The notes beneath the pieces were generated by a model. That model did not search any database, was not told the origin of the DNA, and was given only the letters and a program-made list of their open reading frames with translations. DNA of 64,000 nt from NCBI RefSeq assembly GCF_900129275.1, contig NZ_FQUX01000001.1, positions 868,001 to 932,000 of the forward strand, written 5' to 3'. Below, in pieces: positions 34,499 to 42,884 of this stretch; position 1 is the first letter of the stretch; each line of letters starts with the position of its first letter. The translations under genes were made by a program, and so were the position numbers. The DNA comes from Arenibacter palladensis. GTDB taxonomy: Bacteria; Bacteroidota; Bacteroidia; Flavobacteriales; Flavobacteriaceae.

Positions 34499-35350
34499 TT
34501 AAGCAATTTTTAGTGTTGTGTTAAAATCATAATGGGTGTGTTTTTCCCCGGTAATCATAATATTAATATCCGATTTCTTTACCTTATCATATATATTCAA
34601 TAGTCTGGAAAGATCTTCTTTTTCCTTATTTCCTCCATCCAAAAGCAACAGATCTATGTTGCTAATGGATAAATAAACAGGAAGATTATTCACCGTATTT
34701 TCATTGAGGTCAAAAACAAAGTTGATGGTCTTGCGCCCTTCTGAACCGGCTGTTTGCGGTGGGAAATTTGAAGATTCACCAATGTTAAAAGACTTTAAAG
34801 GACTGTTTGAATGTAGAAATAGCTCTTCCGTAAAGGATGAGCCAAATATCCCTTCGGAACAATTTAGGGAGCCAATACCTATCTTCATACCTGGTTCAAG
34901 GCCCTTGTCATGTGAAACGATCAAGACAGGACCCTTAAAAACACTTAGGACAAAGTTGATTACCCTATTTTCAGCAGTATTAAAATGTTTGCTCTTATGT
35001 CTTCCCAAGACTATAATGTCCGGGTCGTTTTCGTGTAGATATCTATCGATCTCATTTCTAATATTGCCAAAGGTACTGGAATAATTAATAGCTACCCCGT
35101 AATTATCAATTATGGGCGATAATATATTCTTCATTCTTTTTTCCGTCTGAATATATTCACGGTTTAATGTACGCATGGCCGATAATTGGTTTTCTTTCCC
35201 TATAACGGCCGTTGGCTTCGTTACATTTAAGACTTCTATCTCACCATTGATTATTTGGGCCAAACTAACAGCACTTTTTAACAGGCTGGATATGTCTCCC
35301 TGTAAATCAGTGAATAGAGCTATTTTATGTTTATTTCTTGTCATTTCCAT
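34499..35350 (-). CDS. universal stress protein (UspA-like, two-part)
   Basis: A 283-residue protein. The first half has the Usp fold: HKIALFTDLQGDISSLLKSA at the start and DPDIIVLGRHKSKHF near residue 115, where the nucleotide-binding Gly-rich pattern is imperfect. The second half is a degenerate repeat. It overlaps the stop of SulP copy 2 by one base (TAATG), so translation is coupled to that transporter. Usp proteins are often joined to transporters as stress or nucleotide sensors; the exact role here is unknown. Confidence 0.8.
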   Translation of the reverse strand: MEMTRNKHKIALFTDLQGDISSLLKSAVSLAQIINGEIEVLNVTKPTAVIGKENQLSAMRTLNREYIQTEKRMKNILSPIIDNYGVAINYSSTFGNIRNEIDRYLHENDPDIIVLGRHKSKHFNTAENRVINFVLSVFKGPVLIVSHDKGLEPGMKIGIGSLNCSEGIFGSSFTEELFLHSNSPLKSFNIGESSNFPPQTAGSEGRKTINFVFDLNENTVNNLPVYLSISNIDLLLLDGGNKEKEDLSRLLNIYDKVKKSDINIMITGEKHTHYDFNTTLKIA

Positions 35351-36942
35351 TAGCTTAAACTTAATTTGGATTTTGGTCTAGTTCTAAAAAATTCCGTAAA
35401 ACTGGGCGGATTTTCAATTACACCACGCTTAGAAAGAAGTTGAATATCTATATTGCGCTCTTTTGCCTTCACTGAAAAGTTGTCCAGAATTTCAATTATA
35501 TCCGGATCAAGATATCTAGTTTTAATCAGGTTTATTTCCAAATAGGTGTCCCTTGGCAGGCTGTCCAATTCTTTAAGAATGGCACCTTTATTAAAGAAGG
35601 TAACTTCTTCTGCAAGTGTCATTTTTATCTTGTGCTTACCGTTGCTTACATCTTCCATATGAAGGAAATGGGAGTTCTGGTAGCTTTTTAGTAGGATAAT
35701 AAACACCCCTACAACAAGACCTAGGCAGATACCAACGAGCAAATCTGTAAATATGATACCAAATACGGTTACCGAAAAGGGAACGAACTGCTTCCATCCC
35801 AATTTGTACATTTGGACAAAAAGGGCCGGTTTTGCCAATTTAAATCCTACGATAAAGAGTATGGCCGCCAAAACCGAAAGGGGGATCATATTCAATAACT
35901 TAGGAATAAGAATAACAGAGATAAGTAACAGGAAACCATGAAAAATAGCCGATAGTTTGGATTTTCCACCAGATTGAATGTTGGCAGAACTTCTAACGAT
36001 TACTTGGGTAATGGGCAGTCCTCCAATTAGACCTGATATAATATTACCGGTACCTTGAGCAAGTAGCTCGCGGTTGGTTGGGGTCACGTTCTTTTCAGGG
36101 TCCATCTTATCGGTAGCCTCAACACATAAGAGCGTCTCCAGACTGGCAACCAAAGCAATGGTAAAGGCAGTAACCCATACATCTGGGTTGGAGATGGCAG
36201 CGAAATTTGGGAAACTGAACTGCCCAAAAAATGATGCTGCGTCTTCGGGAATTGGTACACTTACCAAGTGATCCGAAGATATGGATAGGTATGTACTGTT
36301 CTGTGTCAATACAAAGAATATAATACCTATCGCAACGGCAACCAATGGCCCTTGGATAAGTTGAAAAATCTTGCCTTTTTTGGAAAGTACCTTATCCCAT
36401 AACAATAGTATGGATAAGCCCACTATGGCCACCAGTGTTGCACCGGGGCTAATATTGTTTACGGTATTCAGGATCCCCGAAAAGGTATTCTCCCCATCCA
36501 CCTGAAAAAAGGCCCAATCGCCTTCGGGGTCCGGGTCATAACCAAAAAAATGTGGAATTTGTTTAAGTATAATAATGATACCTATACCGGTCAGCATTCC
36601 TTTTATTACGGACGAAGGAAAATAATACCCGATAATCCCGGCTTTGAGAAAGCCAAAAATCAACTGAATAATTCCACCTAGTACAACGGCAACCAAGAAG
36701 TTTTCAAAACCTCCCAGGGCGCCAATAGCTGTCAACACTATAGCGGCCAGGCCAGCGGCTGGTCCACTAACGCCAATTTTGGAGCCACTTAGCGCTCCAA
36801 CAACAATACCGCCGATTATACCGGCAATTAAACCTGAAAATAAAGGGGCCCCACTGGCCAAGGCAATACCCAAACAAAGGGGTAACGCAACAAAGAATAC
36901 AACGACACTTGCGGGAAGGTCGCTTTTAATATTTTTGAACAT
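35350..36942 (-). CDS. SulP family anion transporter with STAS-like domain (copy 2)
   Basis: A 530-residue SulP transporter. The frame is open 14 codons further up, but the ATG at 36942 gives the canonical start MFKNIKSDLPASVVVFFVALPL. The substrate-site segments GSKIGVSGPAAGLAAI and GLIGGLPITQVIVRSSANIQ are clear. The C-terminal STAS-like domain carries YLDPDIIEIL, where the position of the usual regulatory serine appears to be aspartate (D481). It is the second transporter gene of the cluster, followed by the overlapping Usp and carbonic anhydrase genes. Bicarbonate transport is inferred from context. Confidence 0.9.
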   Translation of the reverse strand: MFKNIKSDLPASVVVFFVALPLCLGIALASGAPLFSGLIAGIIGGIVVGALSGSKIGVSGPAAGLAAIVLTAIGALGGFENFLVAVVLGGIIQLIFGFLKAGIIGYYFPSSVIKGMLTGIGIIIILKQIPHFFGYDPDPEGDWAFFQVDGENTFSGILNTVNNISPGATLVAIVGLSILLLWDKVLSKKGKIFQLIQGPLVAVAIGIIFFVLTQNSTYLSISSDHLVSVPIPEDAASFFGQFSFPNFAAISNPDVWVTAFTIALVASLETLLCVEATDKMDPEKNVTPTNRELLAQGTGNIISGLIGGLPITQVIVRSSANIQSGGKSKLSAIFHGFLLLISVILIPKLLNMIPLSVLAAILFIVGFKLAKPALFVQMYKLGWKQFVPFSVTVFGIIFTDLLVGICLGLVVGVFIILLKSYQNSHFLHMEDVSNGKHKIKMTLAEEVTFFNKGAILKELDSLPRDTYLEINLIKTRYLDPDIIEILDNFSVKAKERNIDIQLLSKRGVIENPPSFTEFFRTRPKSKLSLS

Positions 36943-37024
36943 ATATAAAAAAATAATTTGGTCCTTAATGGGAATCAAGGACAAGTTTTTAATTAATCGA
37001 AAAAGTTTTACTTAACTGATAGGA

Positions 37025-37321
37025 TTAACTAATATGTTCAGGTGGTGGTAGTAGAATTTTTTGGGTGAAGTTAATATGTCCCATGGGGTGGTAAACACCC
37101 AATATAGATTTTTGGGACATGGCTATTAAAGAAAAATCTGTAAAACCATCGTTTACGAATTTTTCCTGTAAGGGAGATTTCTTACCGGTTTCTTGCTGTT
37201 CTTCTTCGTTAAGGTTGGTTACAATAACGGGATCGTCAATATCTAGCAAAGTAATTGCGCTCGGAGCCACTATGGCAAATAGCCAAAGTGAAAGCAAAAG
37301 AATACGAGCGAAAACTTTCAT
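37025..37321 (-). CDS. small exported hypothetical protein
   Basis: A 98-residue protein with an N-terminal hydrophobic segment (VFARILLLSLWLFAIVAPSA) and a hydrophilic remainder that could be periplasmic. No family is recognised. It lies immediately upstream of SulP copy 2 on the same strand (gap 82 bp) and downstream of a -7-like box, so it may open the transporter/carbonic anhydrase transcript. Confidence 0.6.
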   Translation of the reverse strand: MKVFARILLLSLWLFAIVAPSAITLLDIDDPVIVTNLNEEEQQETGKKSPLQEKFVNDGFTDFSLIAMSQKSILGVYHPMGHINFTQKILLPPPEHIS

Positions 37322-37338
37322 AGTATTATTAATTATGA

Positions 37339-37346
37339 CAAATATA
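37339..37346 (-). promoter_or_regulatory. putative -7 promoter box of the SulP/carbonic anhydrase cluster
   Basis: Minus-strand TATATTTG fits TAnnTTTG and lies 17 bp before the small exported gene. It sits in the 58-bp gap after the bat operon, so it would start a separate transcript toward the SulP genes. Confidence 0.4.
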
Positions 37347-37379
37347 ACACCAACGGTTTGATTAGACGTTAAAGAAATA

Positions 37380-38138
37380 TTAAAAATCCTTAAGTACTTT
37401 TATATCATCTGTTGGAATCCATCCCGTGGTGCCATCTGCGATTTCAATTTTTTTCCAGTCATTTAATTGTTCAAGTACATTGATTTTGGTACCGGCGTGC
37501 AAAGTGAAAATGGTCTGACTCCTATTGTTGGGCTCGGATTTAATACCAACTTCTTCCGTAAAAACAATGGCAGGTTGTTCCGATTCATATTTAGAATATT
37601 GTAAATAGGCCAGTACCACGGACAATAATGTAAAGAGCAGAAAAATAAGGCTGCTTATGAAGGCTATTCGTTTTTGGGTAGAAAACTTGAAATAATAAAA
37701 GGCGATATAACAGCATACAAAGAGCATCATAAATCCAATGGCCACATAGGCCCATTGGTCAATTGAAAGGTAGGTAGTGAGTTTGTTGTACATTTTGGAA
37801 ATAGAGGTCTGGGGCAGGGGCTCAATGGCATCCAAAGTCATATTTTGGGCATAGGACAAGTTGTTCTTAATATCCTGATCATTTGGTTTTAACAATAATG
37901 CCTTCTCATAGTAATAGATACTTGGGGCAATTTTGTCTAGTTTGTAATAGGTATTCCCCAAATTGAAATAGAGTTCGGCCGAATGTTCCCCATTTTGCAA
38001 GATCTTTAAATAATTGTCCGCGGCTTTGGTATACTCTCCTTGGTTGTACAAGGCCGTAGCTTCCTCGAATAGCTGTTCATTTTGGGGAAATCCCAAGGTA
38101 CATACCAGAAACGCTAAAATAGTTAATACACGTACCAT
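37380..38138 (-). CDS. batE: BatE: TPR protein with C-terminal SH3-like domain
   Basis: A 252-residue protein with a signal peptide, two to three tetratricopeptide repeats (LFEEATALYNQGEYTKAADN, AELYFNLGNTYYKLDKIAPS), two membrane helices near residues 130-180 and a bacterial SH3 domain at the end (VGIKSEPNNRSQTIFTLHAG onward, closing GWIPTDDIKVL). It is the last gene of the bat operon and starts 3 bp after batD. Its role in the Bat complex is unknown; TPR and SH3 parts suggest protein or cell-wall contacts. Confidence 0.85.
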   Translation of the reverse strand: MVRVLTILAFLVCTLGFPQNEQLFEEATALYNQGEYTKAADNYLKILQNGEHSAELYFNLGNTYYKLDKIAPSIYYYEKALLLKPNDQDIKNNLSYAQNMTLDAIEPLPQTSISKMYNKLTTYLSIDQWAYVAIGFMMLFVCCYIAFYYFKFSTQKRIAFISSLIFLLFTLLSVVLAYLQYSKYESEQPAIVFTEEVGIKSEPNNRSQTIFTLHAGTKINVLEQLNDWKKIEIADGTTGWIPTDDIKVLKDF

Positions 38139-38141
38139 TGT

Positions 38142-39920
38142 TTAAATTTGTTTGTCCAGTTGTGAAATAACCTCACTGGCTTTATTGTAATCCTGTTGCA
38201 TCTGAACATCGGAGAAAGGACTATATCTAGCCATTTCGCAGTTCTTAAGTAACCCTACAAAACCTTCCCTAGTGGTTTCGTCTACATTTTTTTCACTTAA
38301 TAAAGAGGCTATTTTATCCTTACTGAATTCTGATGTCTCTATTTTAAGTTTGGCCTTCAAATAATTGTGCAATGCCTTTTCCAAAGCCACGTAAAACGAC
38401 TCTTTGGATCCCAATCCTTTTTTGGCTGCGGATAGGTATTTCTTCGCAAGTCTGTTGGCACGTTTAATTTTGTTTCCTTCCACGTCACTGGCAATAGCCT
38501 CTCTTTTTTTACCTAAGAGGATGGCCAATGGAATTAATAAAACCGGTAGTAACCACCACAGAAAGAAGCTTTTGGACCCAAAAAAGTAATTATTGTTAAT
38601 GGCTGTAAGATTTGGTTTTATTTTATTGAATACAAATTGATCTCCCGTAGCCACAACCCTTTGTTTATTATTGGAAATAGGACCAGTATTATTTGCGGCT
38701 CCGCTTGTTGGGCCTTCCAGTACATTGATCATAATTTCCCCGGAACTCAAGGTTTGATACTTTTCAGTCTTAGGGTTGAAGAAGCTGAAAGTTATACTGG
38801 GAATGGGATACTTGCCCTTAAATGTAGGCACTACCGTATAGCTGTTGCTTACATTTCCTTCCATACCGGATAGGGTAGTACGGACACTTTCATTGAATTC
38901 CGGATCATATACTTCCAAGGAACTTGGTAGGTTTAAACTTGGAATTTCGAAAAGTTTTAAATTTCCCTTTCCATTTATGGCCACTTTGGCCTGCAGGGAT
39001 TCGGATGCGTTAAGATGCGTTTTACTGGTGGTCACCGAAAATTGGAATTCTCCTACCGCACCACTAAAATCTGCCGGTTTACCTTCTGTAGGCAAGGGTT
39101 TTACATTAATTTTCCTATTGCCAGCGGATACGGTCTTGTTGGTTTGGGCAAATATTCTTCCCCCAAAAAAATCCCGTTTGTTGGTGGGAACCTGGAGACT
39201 TACATCCAGGGAAAGCGGTTCAATTTCCAATTCTCCTGTTTTCTGCGGGTATAAAACTACCCGCTTTAAGATTACTGACCTATACGACTTGCCATCATAG
39301 GTAGTATTCTGTACATCGTATTTGGTGACAGGAATATCCTGGCTCCAGAAATTGTTGTATTTGGGATTGTCCAGCGCCCTAAAATTGGTTACGTCTATAG
39401 ATGGACTTGCATAAAGCTTATAAACTACGGTAACGGCTTCATTTAAATATGGGCTGGTTTTGGATATTTCGGCAACTAGGTGTAAACTTTCATCCGCAAC
39501 ATCGTCTACCGTTTTTTCGCCGTCCGGTCTTTCAACTGCAGCGGTAACCTCCACTTCTTTGGGAAGTGATTTATAGGTTTCACCTTTGATGACAATGGTG
39601 GCCTGCTTAATGGTAAATTTCCCCCTAGCCGTAGGTGCCAGTGTATAGGTGTAGGTTTTGGAAAAGCTCCTTACCCCGTTCACCCAAGAGGAGCTGATGG
39701 ATTGCGATGGACCCATAATTACCCTGAAGCCTTCAAAATCAGGAGGGACAAAATTGTCCCCATCCCTGTTCATGGTAAAGTCTACCCTTAGACGTTCGTT
39801 AATGCCCAATACCTCCTTGCTGAGATTCATCTCGAAGGTGACGGTTTCATCGTTCTGGGCATACGAAAGTATGCCGAAGAACAACATTGAGAATAACGAT
39901 ATGTATCTTTTAATATTCAC
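38142..39920 (-). CDS. batD: BatD: aerotolerance-operon membrane protein
   Basis: A 592-residue protein with a signal peptide, a large periplasmic part built of beta-sandwich repeats (residues 25-430), one membrane helix near 445-465 (FFLWWLLPVLLIPLAILLGK) and a cytoplasmic helical tail. This is the layout of BatD, part of the envelope complex first linked to oxygen tolerance in Bacteroides fragilis. It sits between batC (5 bp gap) and batE (3 bp gap). Confidence 0.9.
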   Translation of the reverse strand: MNIKRYISLFSMLFFGILSYAQNDETVTFEMNLSKEVLGINERLRVDFTMNRDGDNFVPPDFEGFRVIMGPSQSISSSWVNGVRSFSKTYTYTLAPTARGKFTIKQATIVIKGETYKSLPKEVEVTAAVERPDGEKTVDDVADESLHLVAEISKTSPYLNEAVTVVYKLYASPSIDVTNFRALDNPKYNNFWSQDIPVTKYDVQNTTYDGKSYRSVILKRVVLYPQKTGELEIEPLSLDVSLQVPTNKRDFFGGRIFAQTNKTVSAGNRKINVKPLPTEGKPADFSGAVGEFQFSVTTSKTHLNASESLQAKVAINGKGNLKLFEIPSLNLPSSLEVYDPEFNESVRTTLSGMEGNVSNSYTVVPTFKGKYPIPSITFSFFNPKTEKYQTLSSGEIMINVLEGPTSGAANNTGPISNNKQRVVATGDQFVFNKIKPNLTAINNNYFFGSKSFFLWWLLPVLLIPLAILLGKKREAIASDVEGNKIKRANRLAKKYLSAAKKGLGSKESFYVALEKALHNYLKAKLKIETSEFSKDKIASLLSEKNVDETTREGFVGLLKNCEMARYSPFSDVQMQQDYNKASEVISQLDKQI

Positions 39921-39925
39921 GTGTA

Positions 39926-40783
39926 TTACCAGTCTTTTTCATTTTGGATTTTTGCACCTTTTACTTTTTGAGCATCAATTTTTTCCTGTACTTTTTTCTC
40001 CTCGTTCTGCATGGCCTCCAATAGGTTTTTCACTTGTTGGGGGGATAATTGGTTAGGTCTAGGTTGTTGTTGCTTCTGCTCTTCTGCCTTATAGGGCTCG
40101 TCGTTTTTCTCTTCATCTTCTCCTTCACCCTCTTTATTGTCTTCTTTCTGTTCCTCTCCTTTATCTCCCTCTTCCTTCTTGTCGCCCTGGTTCTCCTCTT
40201 CTTGGTCTCCTTTATTATCTTCGTTCTGATCCCCTTCCTTTTTATCCTGGTTTTGGTCCTGCTGATCTTTTTGGTCTTCCTGGTTTTGGTCGTCCTTATT
40301 CTGATCGTTTTGTTGTTGTTCATCCTGCTGTTTTTTCAGCATTTCTTTGGCCAACGCCAAATTGTAACGTGTCTCCTCATCCGTAGGGTCATTTCTTAAG
40401 GATTCCTTATAGGCATCTACAGCTTTTTGGTATTCTTTGTTTTTCATAAAGACATTGCCCATGTTATGGTAGGCCATGTGCTTGTCTTTTTTGTTGGTAG
40501 CATTTTCTCCCGCCTGCTTAAACCTGCCAAAGGCTTCGCTATAGGTTTCGTTTTCGTAATAGGCGTTCCCTAAATTGTAAGGAGCTATACTGTTTTCCGC
40601 ACTCTTGGAGATGGCCCTCCTATAGTTGGCTTCGGCATTTACAAAATTACTTTCGGACAGATCTTTATTTGCCTCCCAAGTATAGTTGTTGGCAAGTTTA
40701 AGTGATTTTTCCTTTTCCTTGTCCACTTCCTGCGCTTGGACAAGGCCTCCGATCAAAATAATGATAAATGCTATCTTTTTCAT
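39926..40783 (-). CDS. batC: BatC: TPR protein with acidic low-complexity tail
   Basis: A 285-residue exported protein. Residues 20-150 hold three TPR units (NAEANYRRAISKSAENSIAP, YENETYSEAFGRFKQAGENA, KEYQKAVDAYKESLRNDPTD). Residues 155-250 are a low-complexity region made almost only of Gln, Asp, Glu, Lys, Asn and Gly, with no predicted structure. A short helical end follows (LLEAMQNEEKKVQEKIDAQK). Such charged regions are common in BatC but vary in length. It lies between batB and batD. Confidence 0.88.
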   Translation of the reverse strand: MKKIAFIIILIGGLVQAQEVDKEKEKSLKLANNYTWEANKDLSESNFVNAEANYRRAISKSAENSIAPYNLGNAYYENETYSEAFGRFKQAGENATNKKDKHMAYHNMGNVFMKNKEYQKAVDAYKESLRNDPTDEETRYNLALAKEMLKKQQDEQQQNDQNKDDQNQEDQKDQQDQNQDKKEGDQNEDNKGDQEEENQGDKKEEGDKGEEQKEDNKEGEGEDEEKNDEPYKAEEQKQQQPRPNQLSPQQVKNLLEAMQNEEKKVQEKIDAQKVKGAKIQNEKDW

Positions 40784-40796
40784 AATCCTTCTGCGT

Positions 40797-41834
40797 TTAT
40801 CGCTCGTTAAACAGATTCAATTTTTTAAGCCACTTCGTTTTTCTATCCAAGACAAAAATGTCTAAAAATAAGAATAAAAGCCCTGCGGCCAAAAACCACT
40901 GGAACTGATCTTTGAATTCTGCAAATTGTTTGGCCTCAAATTCTTTCTTGTCCATTTGGTTTAATTGCTCCTTAATAAATTCAACGGCTTCATCCGTGTT
41001 TTCGCCGTTTATGTATTCTCCATTGCCCTCATCGGCAATTTCCTGGAGCACATCTTCATTTAATTTTGTAATGACCACTTCGCCTTGGTTATCTTTTTTC
41101 AGGCTTTCAACAATACCGTTTCTTTTTAGGGGTATGGGTGCTCCTTTTGTTTTCCCTACCCCAATGGTAAATATCCTAATGCCTTCATTGGTGGCGTCCT
41201 CAACGGCATTGCTTACATTGCCTTCGGAATGGTCCTCCCCGTCCGAGATAATGAAAAGTACCCGGTTGGTTTGTTCCTCATCGTCATAATAGGTCGATGC
41301 CAATTCAATGGCCTGATCAATAGCTGTTCCTTGTGAGGAAAGCATATCGGTGTTCATGTTTTGCAGGAACATTTTGGCGGCCCCATAATCGGTCGTTATT
41401 GGGAGTTGTGGAAATGCCTGTCCGGCATATGCAATTATTCCAATTCTATCACTCGCCAATTGATTGATAATTTCGGAAACCAAACGTTTGGCCTTTTCCA
41501 GTCTATTAGGGGCTATATCCTCGGCCAACATACTTTTGGAAACATCTACGGCAAACACTATATCGACCCCTTCCCTTTTAACGGTTTCCAGTTTGGTACC
41601 CATCTTTGGGTTGACCAAGGCCATTGTTAAAGAGGCTATTCCCAATAGAATAAAAATTAATTTTAAAGTGGATTTAAAATTGGATCTGTCCGGAGTCAAT
41701 CGCTTTAGAAGGCCAAGGTCCGCGAATTTTTTCTGTGTTCTTTTTTTCCAAATTTGAAGAAGCACAAAAAGAACCACCATCACCGGAATGATGGACAACA
41801 GATATAAATATGATTTTTCGTCTAACTGAATCAT
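40797..41834 (-). CDS. batB: BatB: von Willebrand factor A membrane protein
   Basis: A 345-residue protein with two N-terminal helices, a VWA domain and a C-terminal helix. The metal-ion (MIDAS) motif is intact: FAVDVSKSMLAED (DxSxS) with the downstream threonine/aspartate segment IISDGEDHSEG. It is presumed to sit in the inner membrane with BatA. It follows batA after 51 bp. Confidence 0.9.
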   Translation of the reverse strand: MIQLDEKSYLYLLSIIPVMVVLFVLLQIWKKRTQKKFADLGLLKRLTPDRSNFKSTLKLIFILLGIASLTMALVNPKMGTKLETVKREGVDIVFAVDVSKSMLAEDIAPNRLEKAKRLVSEIINQLASDRIGIIAYAGQAFPQLPITTDYGAAKMFLQNMNTDMLSSQGTAIDQAIELASTYYDDEEQTNRVLFIISDGEDHSEGNVSNAVEDATNEGIRIFTIGVGKTKGAPIPLKRNGIVESLKKDNQGEVVITKLNEDVLQEIADEGNGEYINGENTDEAVEFIKEQLNQMDKKEFEAKQFAEFKDQFQWFLAAGLLFLFLDIFVLDRKTKWLKKLNLFNER

Positions 41835-41885
41835 TTTGTATTCATCCTTTTTAAATCAAATCCCTATAAAACTAGTTCCTTGATC

Positions 41886-42884
41886 TTAAATAAAACTTCT
41901 ATAAAAGGTGTTCCTTGCCAGCCATTCCAACAAGAGCAAAACCCCTGCCAAATACACCCAGGGTCTAAATTTTTCTTCGTATTTGTAGTACTTGAACTCC
42001 TCTACTTCCGTTTTTTCCAACTTATTGATCTCCTCGTAAATGGCCTCCAGTTTTTTATTGTCGGTAGCCCTAAAATATTGCCCTCCGGTTGTTTCCGCAA
42101 TAGATTTTAACAGACTTTCATCTATTTCTACTTCCCGCATCCCATACCTGAAGGATCCATCGGCGTTATATGCTATGGGCGTCATAGCATTGCCATTGGT
42201 TCCAATACCGATGGTGTAGGTTTTAATGCCGAACTCCACTGCCAGATCTGCTGCTGTTTGGGGCTCTATAAAGCCAGAATTGTTTACCCCATCTGTAAGC
42301 AAAATAATTATTTTGCTCAAAGCCTTGCTCTCCTTTAGTCTGTTTACAGAGGTGGCAAGTCCCATTCCAATAGCAGTCCCATCATTTAATTGCCCATATG
42401 TTATTTCGTCCAACGCCCTTAAGACTATGGATTTATCACTTGTAATAGGCGTTTTGGTATAGCTTTCCCCTGCATAGGCCACCAAACCTATCCTATCGTT
42501 TGGTCTTTCGTTAATAAAATCGGCCGCTACTTTTTTAAGCGCTGCCAATCTATACGGTTTTAGATCTTTTGCCAACATACTGGAGGAAACATCGATGGCC
42601 ATTACAATATCGATTCCTTTTGTAGTTTTGGTCCTTGTGGAGATATCCTCGGTTTGCGGTCTGGCCATGGCAACTATGATTGCGGCCAAAGCCAATAAGC
42701 GTATAGCAAATAGCGCAGGTTTTAATTTGGGCAATATGCTACCTTTGGGAAAGCCCTTAATGCTCGACATTTTTAAGGAAGCGGTCTGTTCCTTTCTTTT
42801 GAGGAAATACCAAAGCATTGCCACTGGAAGTAATAGAAACAACCAGAAAAACTGTGGGTTCGCAAAGGAAATATTCTCAAACAT
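41886..42884 (-). CDS. batA: BatA: von Willebrand factor A membrane protein
   Basis: A 332-residue protein with the same plan as BatB: N-terminal helices, VWA domain and a C-terminal helix. The MIDAS motif is AIDVSSSMLAKDLKPYRL, with LLTDGVNNSG further on. The start codon lies directly beside the stop of the upstream membrane protein, with no gap. The VWA pair is thought to bind partner proteins in the envelope. Confidence 0.9.
   Translation of the reverse strand: MFENISFANPQFFWLFLLLPVAMLWYFLKRKEQTASLKMSSIKGFPKGSILPKLKPALFAIRLLALAAIIVAMARPQTEDISTRTKTTKGIDIVMAIDVSSSMLAKDLKPYRLAALKKVAADFINERPNDRIGLVAYAGESYTKTPITSDKSIVLRALDEITYGQLNDGTAIGMGLATSVNRLKESKALSKIIILLTDGVNNSGFIEPQTAADLAVEFGIKTYTIGIGTNGNAMTPIAYNADGSFRYGMREVEIDESLLKSIAETTGGQYFRATDNKKLEAIYEEINKLEKTEVEEFKYYKYEEKFRPWVYLAGVLLLLEWLARNTFYRSFI

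Noticed and set aside
40049-40399. Plus-strand frame encoding a very hydrophobic 116-residue product
   Set aside because: It is the complement of the Gln/Asp/Glu/Lys-rich region of batC; the hydrophobicity follows from that composition and the frame has no start context or neighbours.
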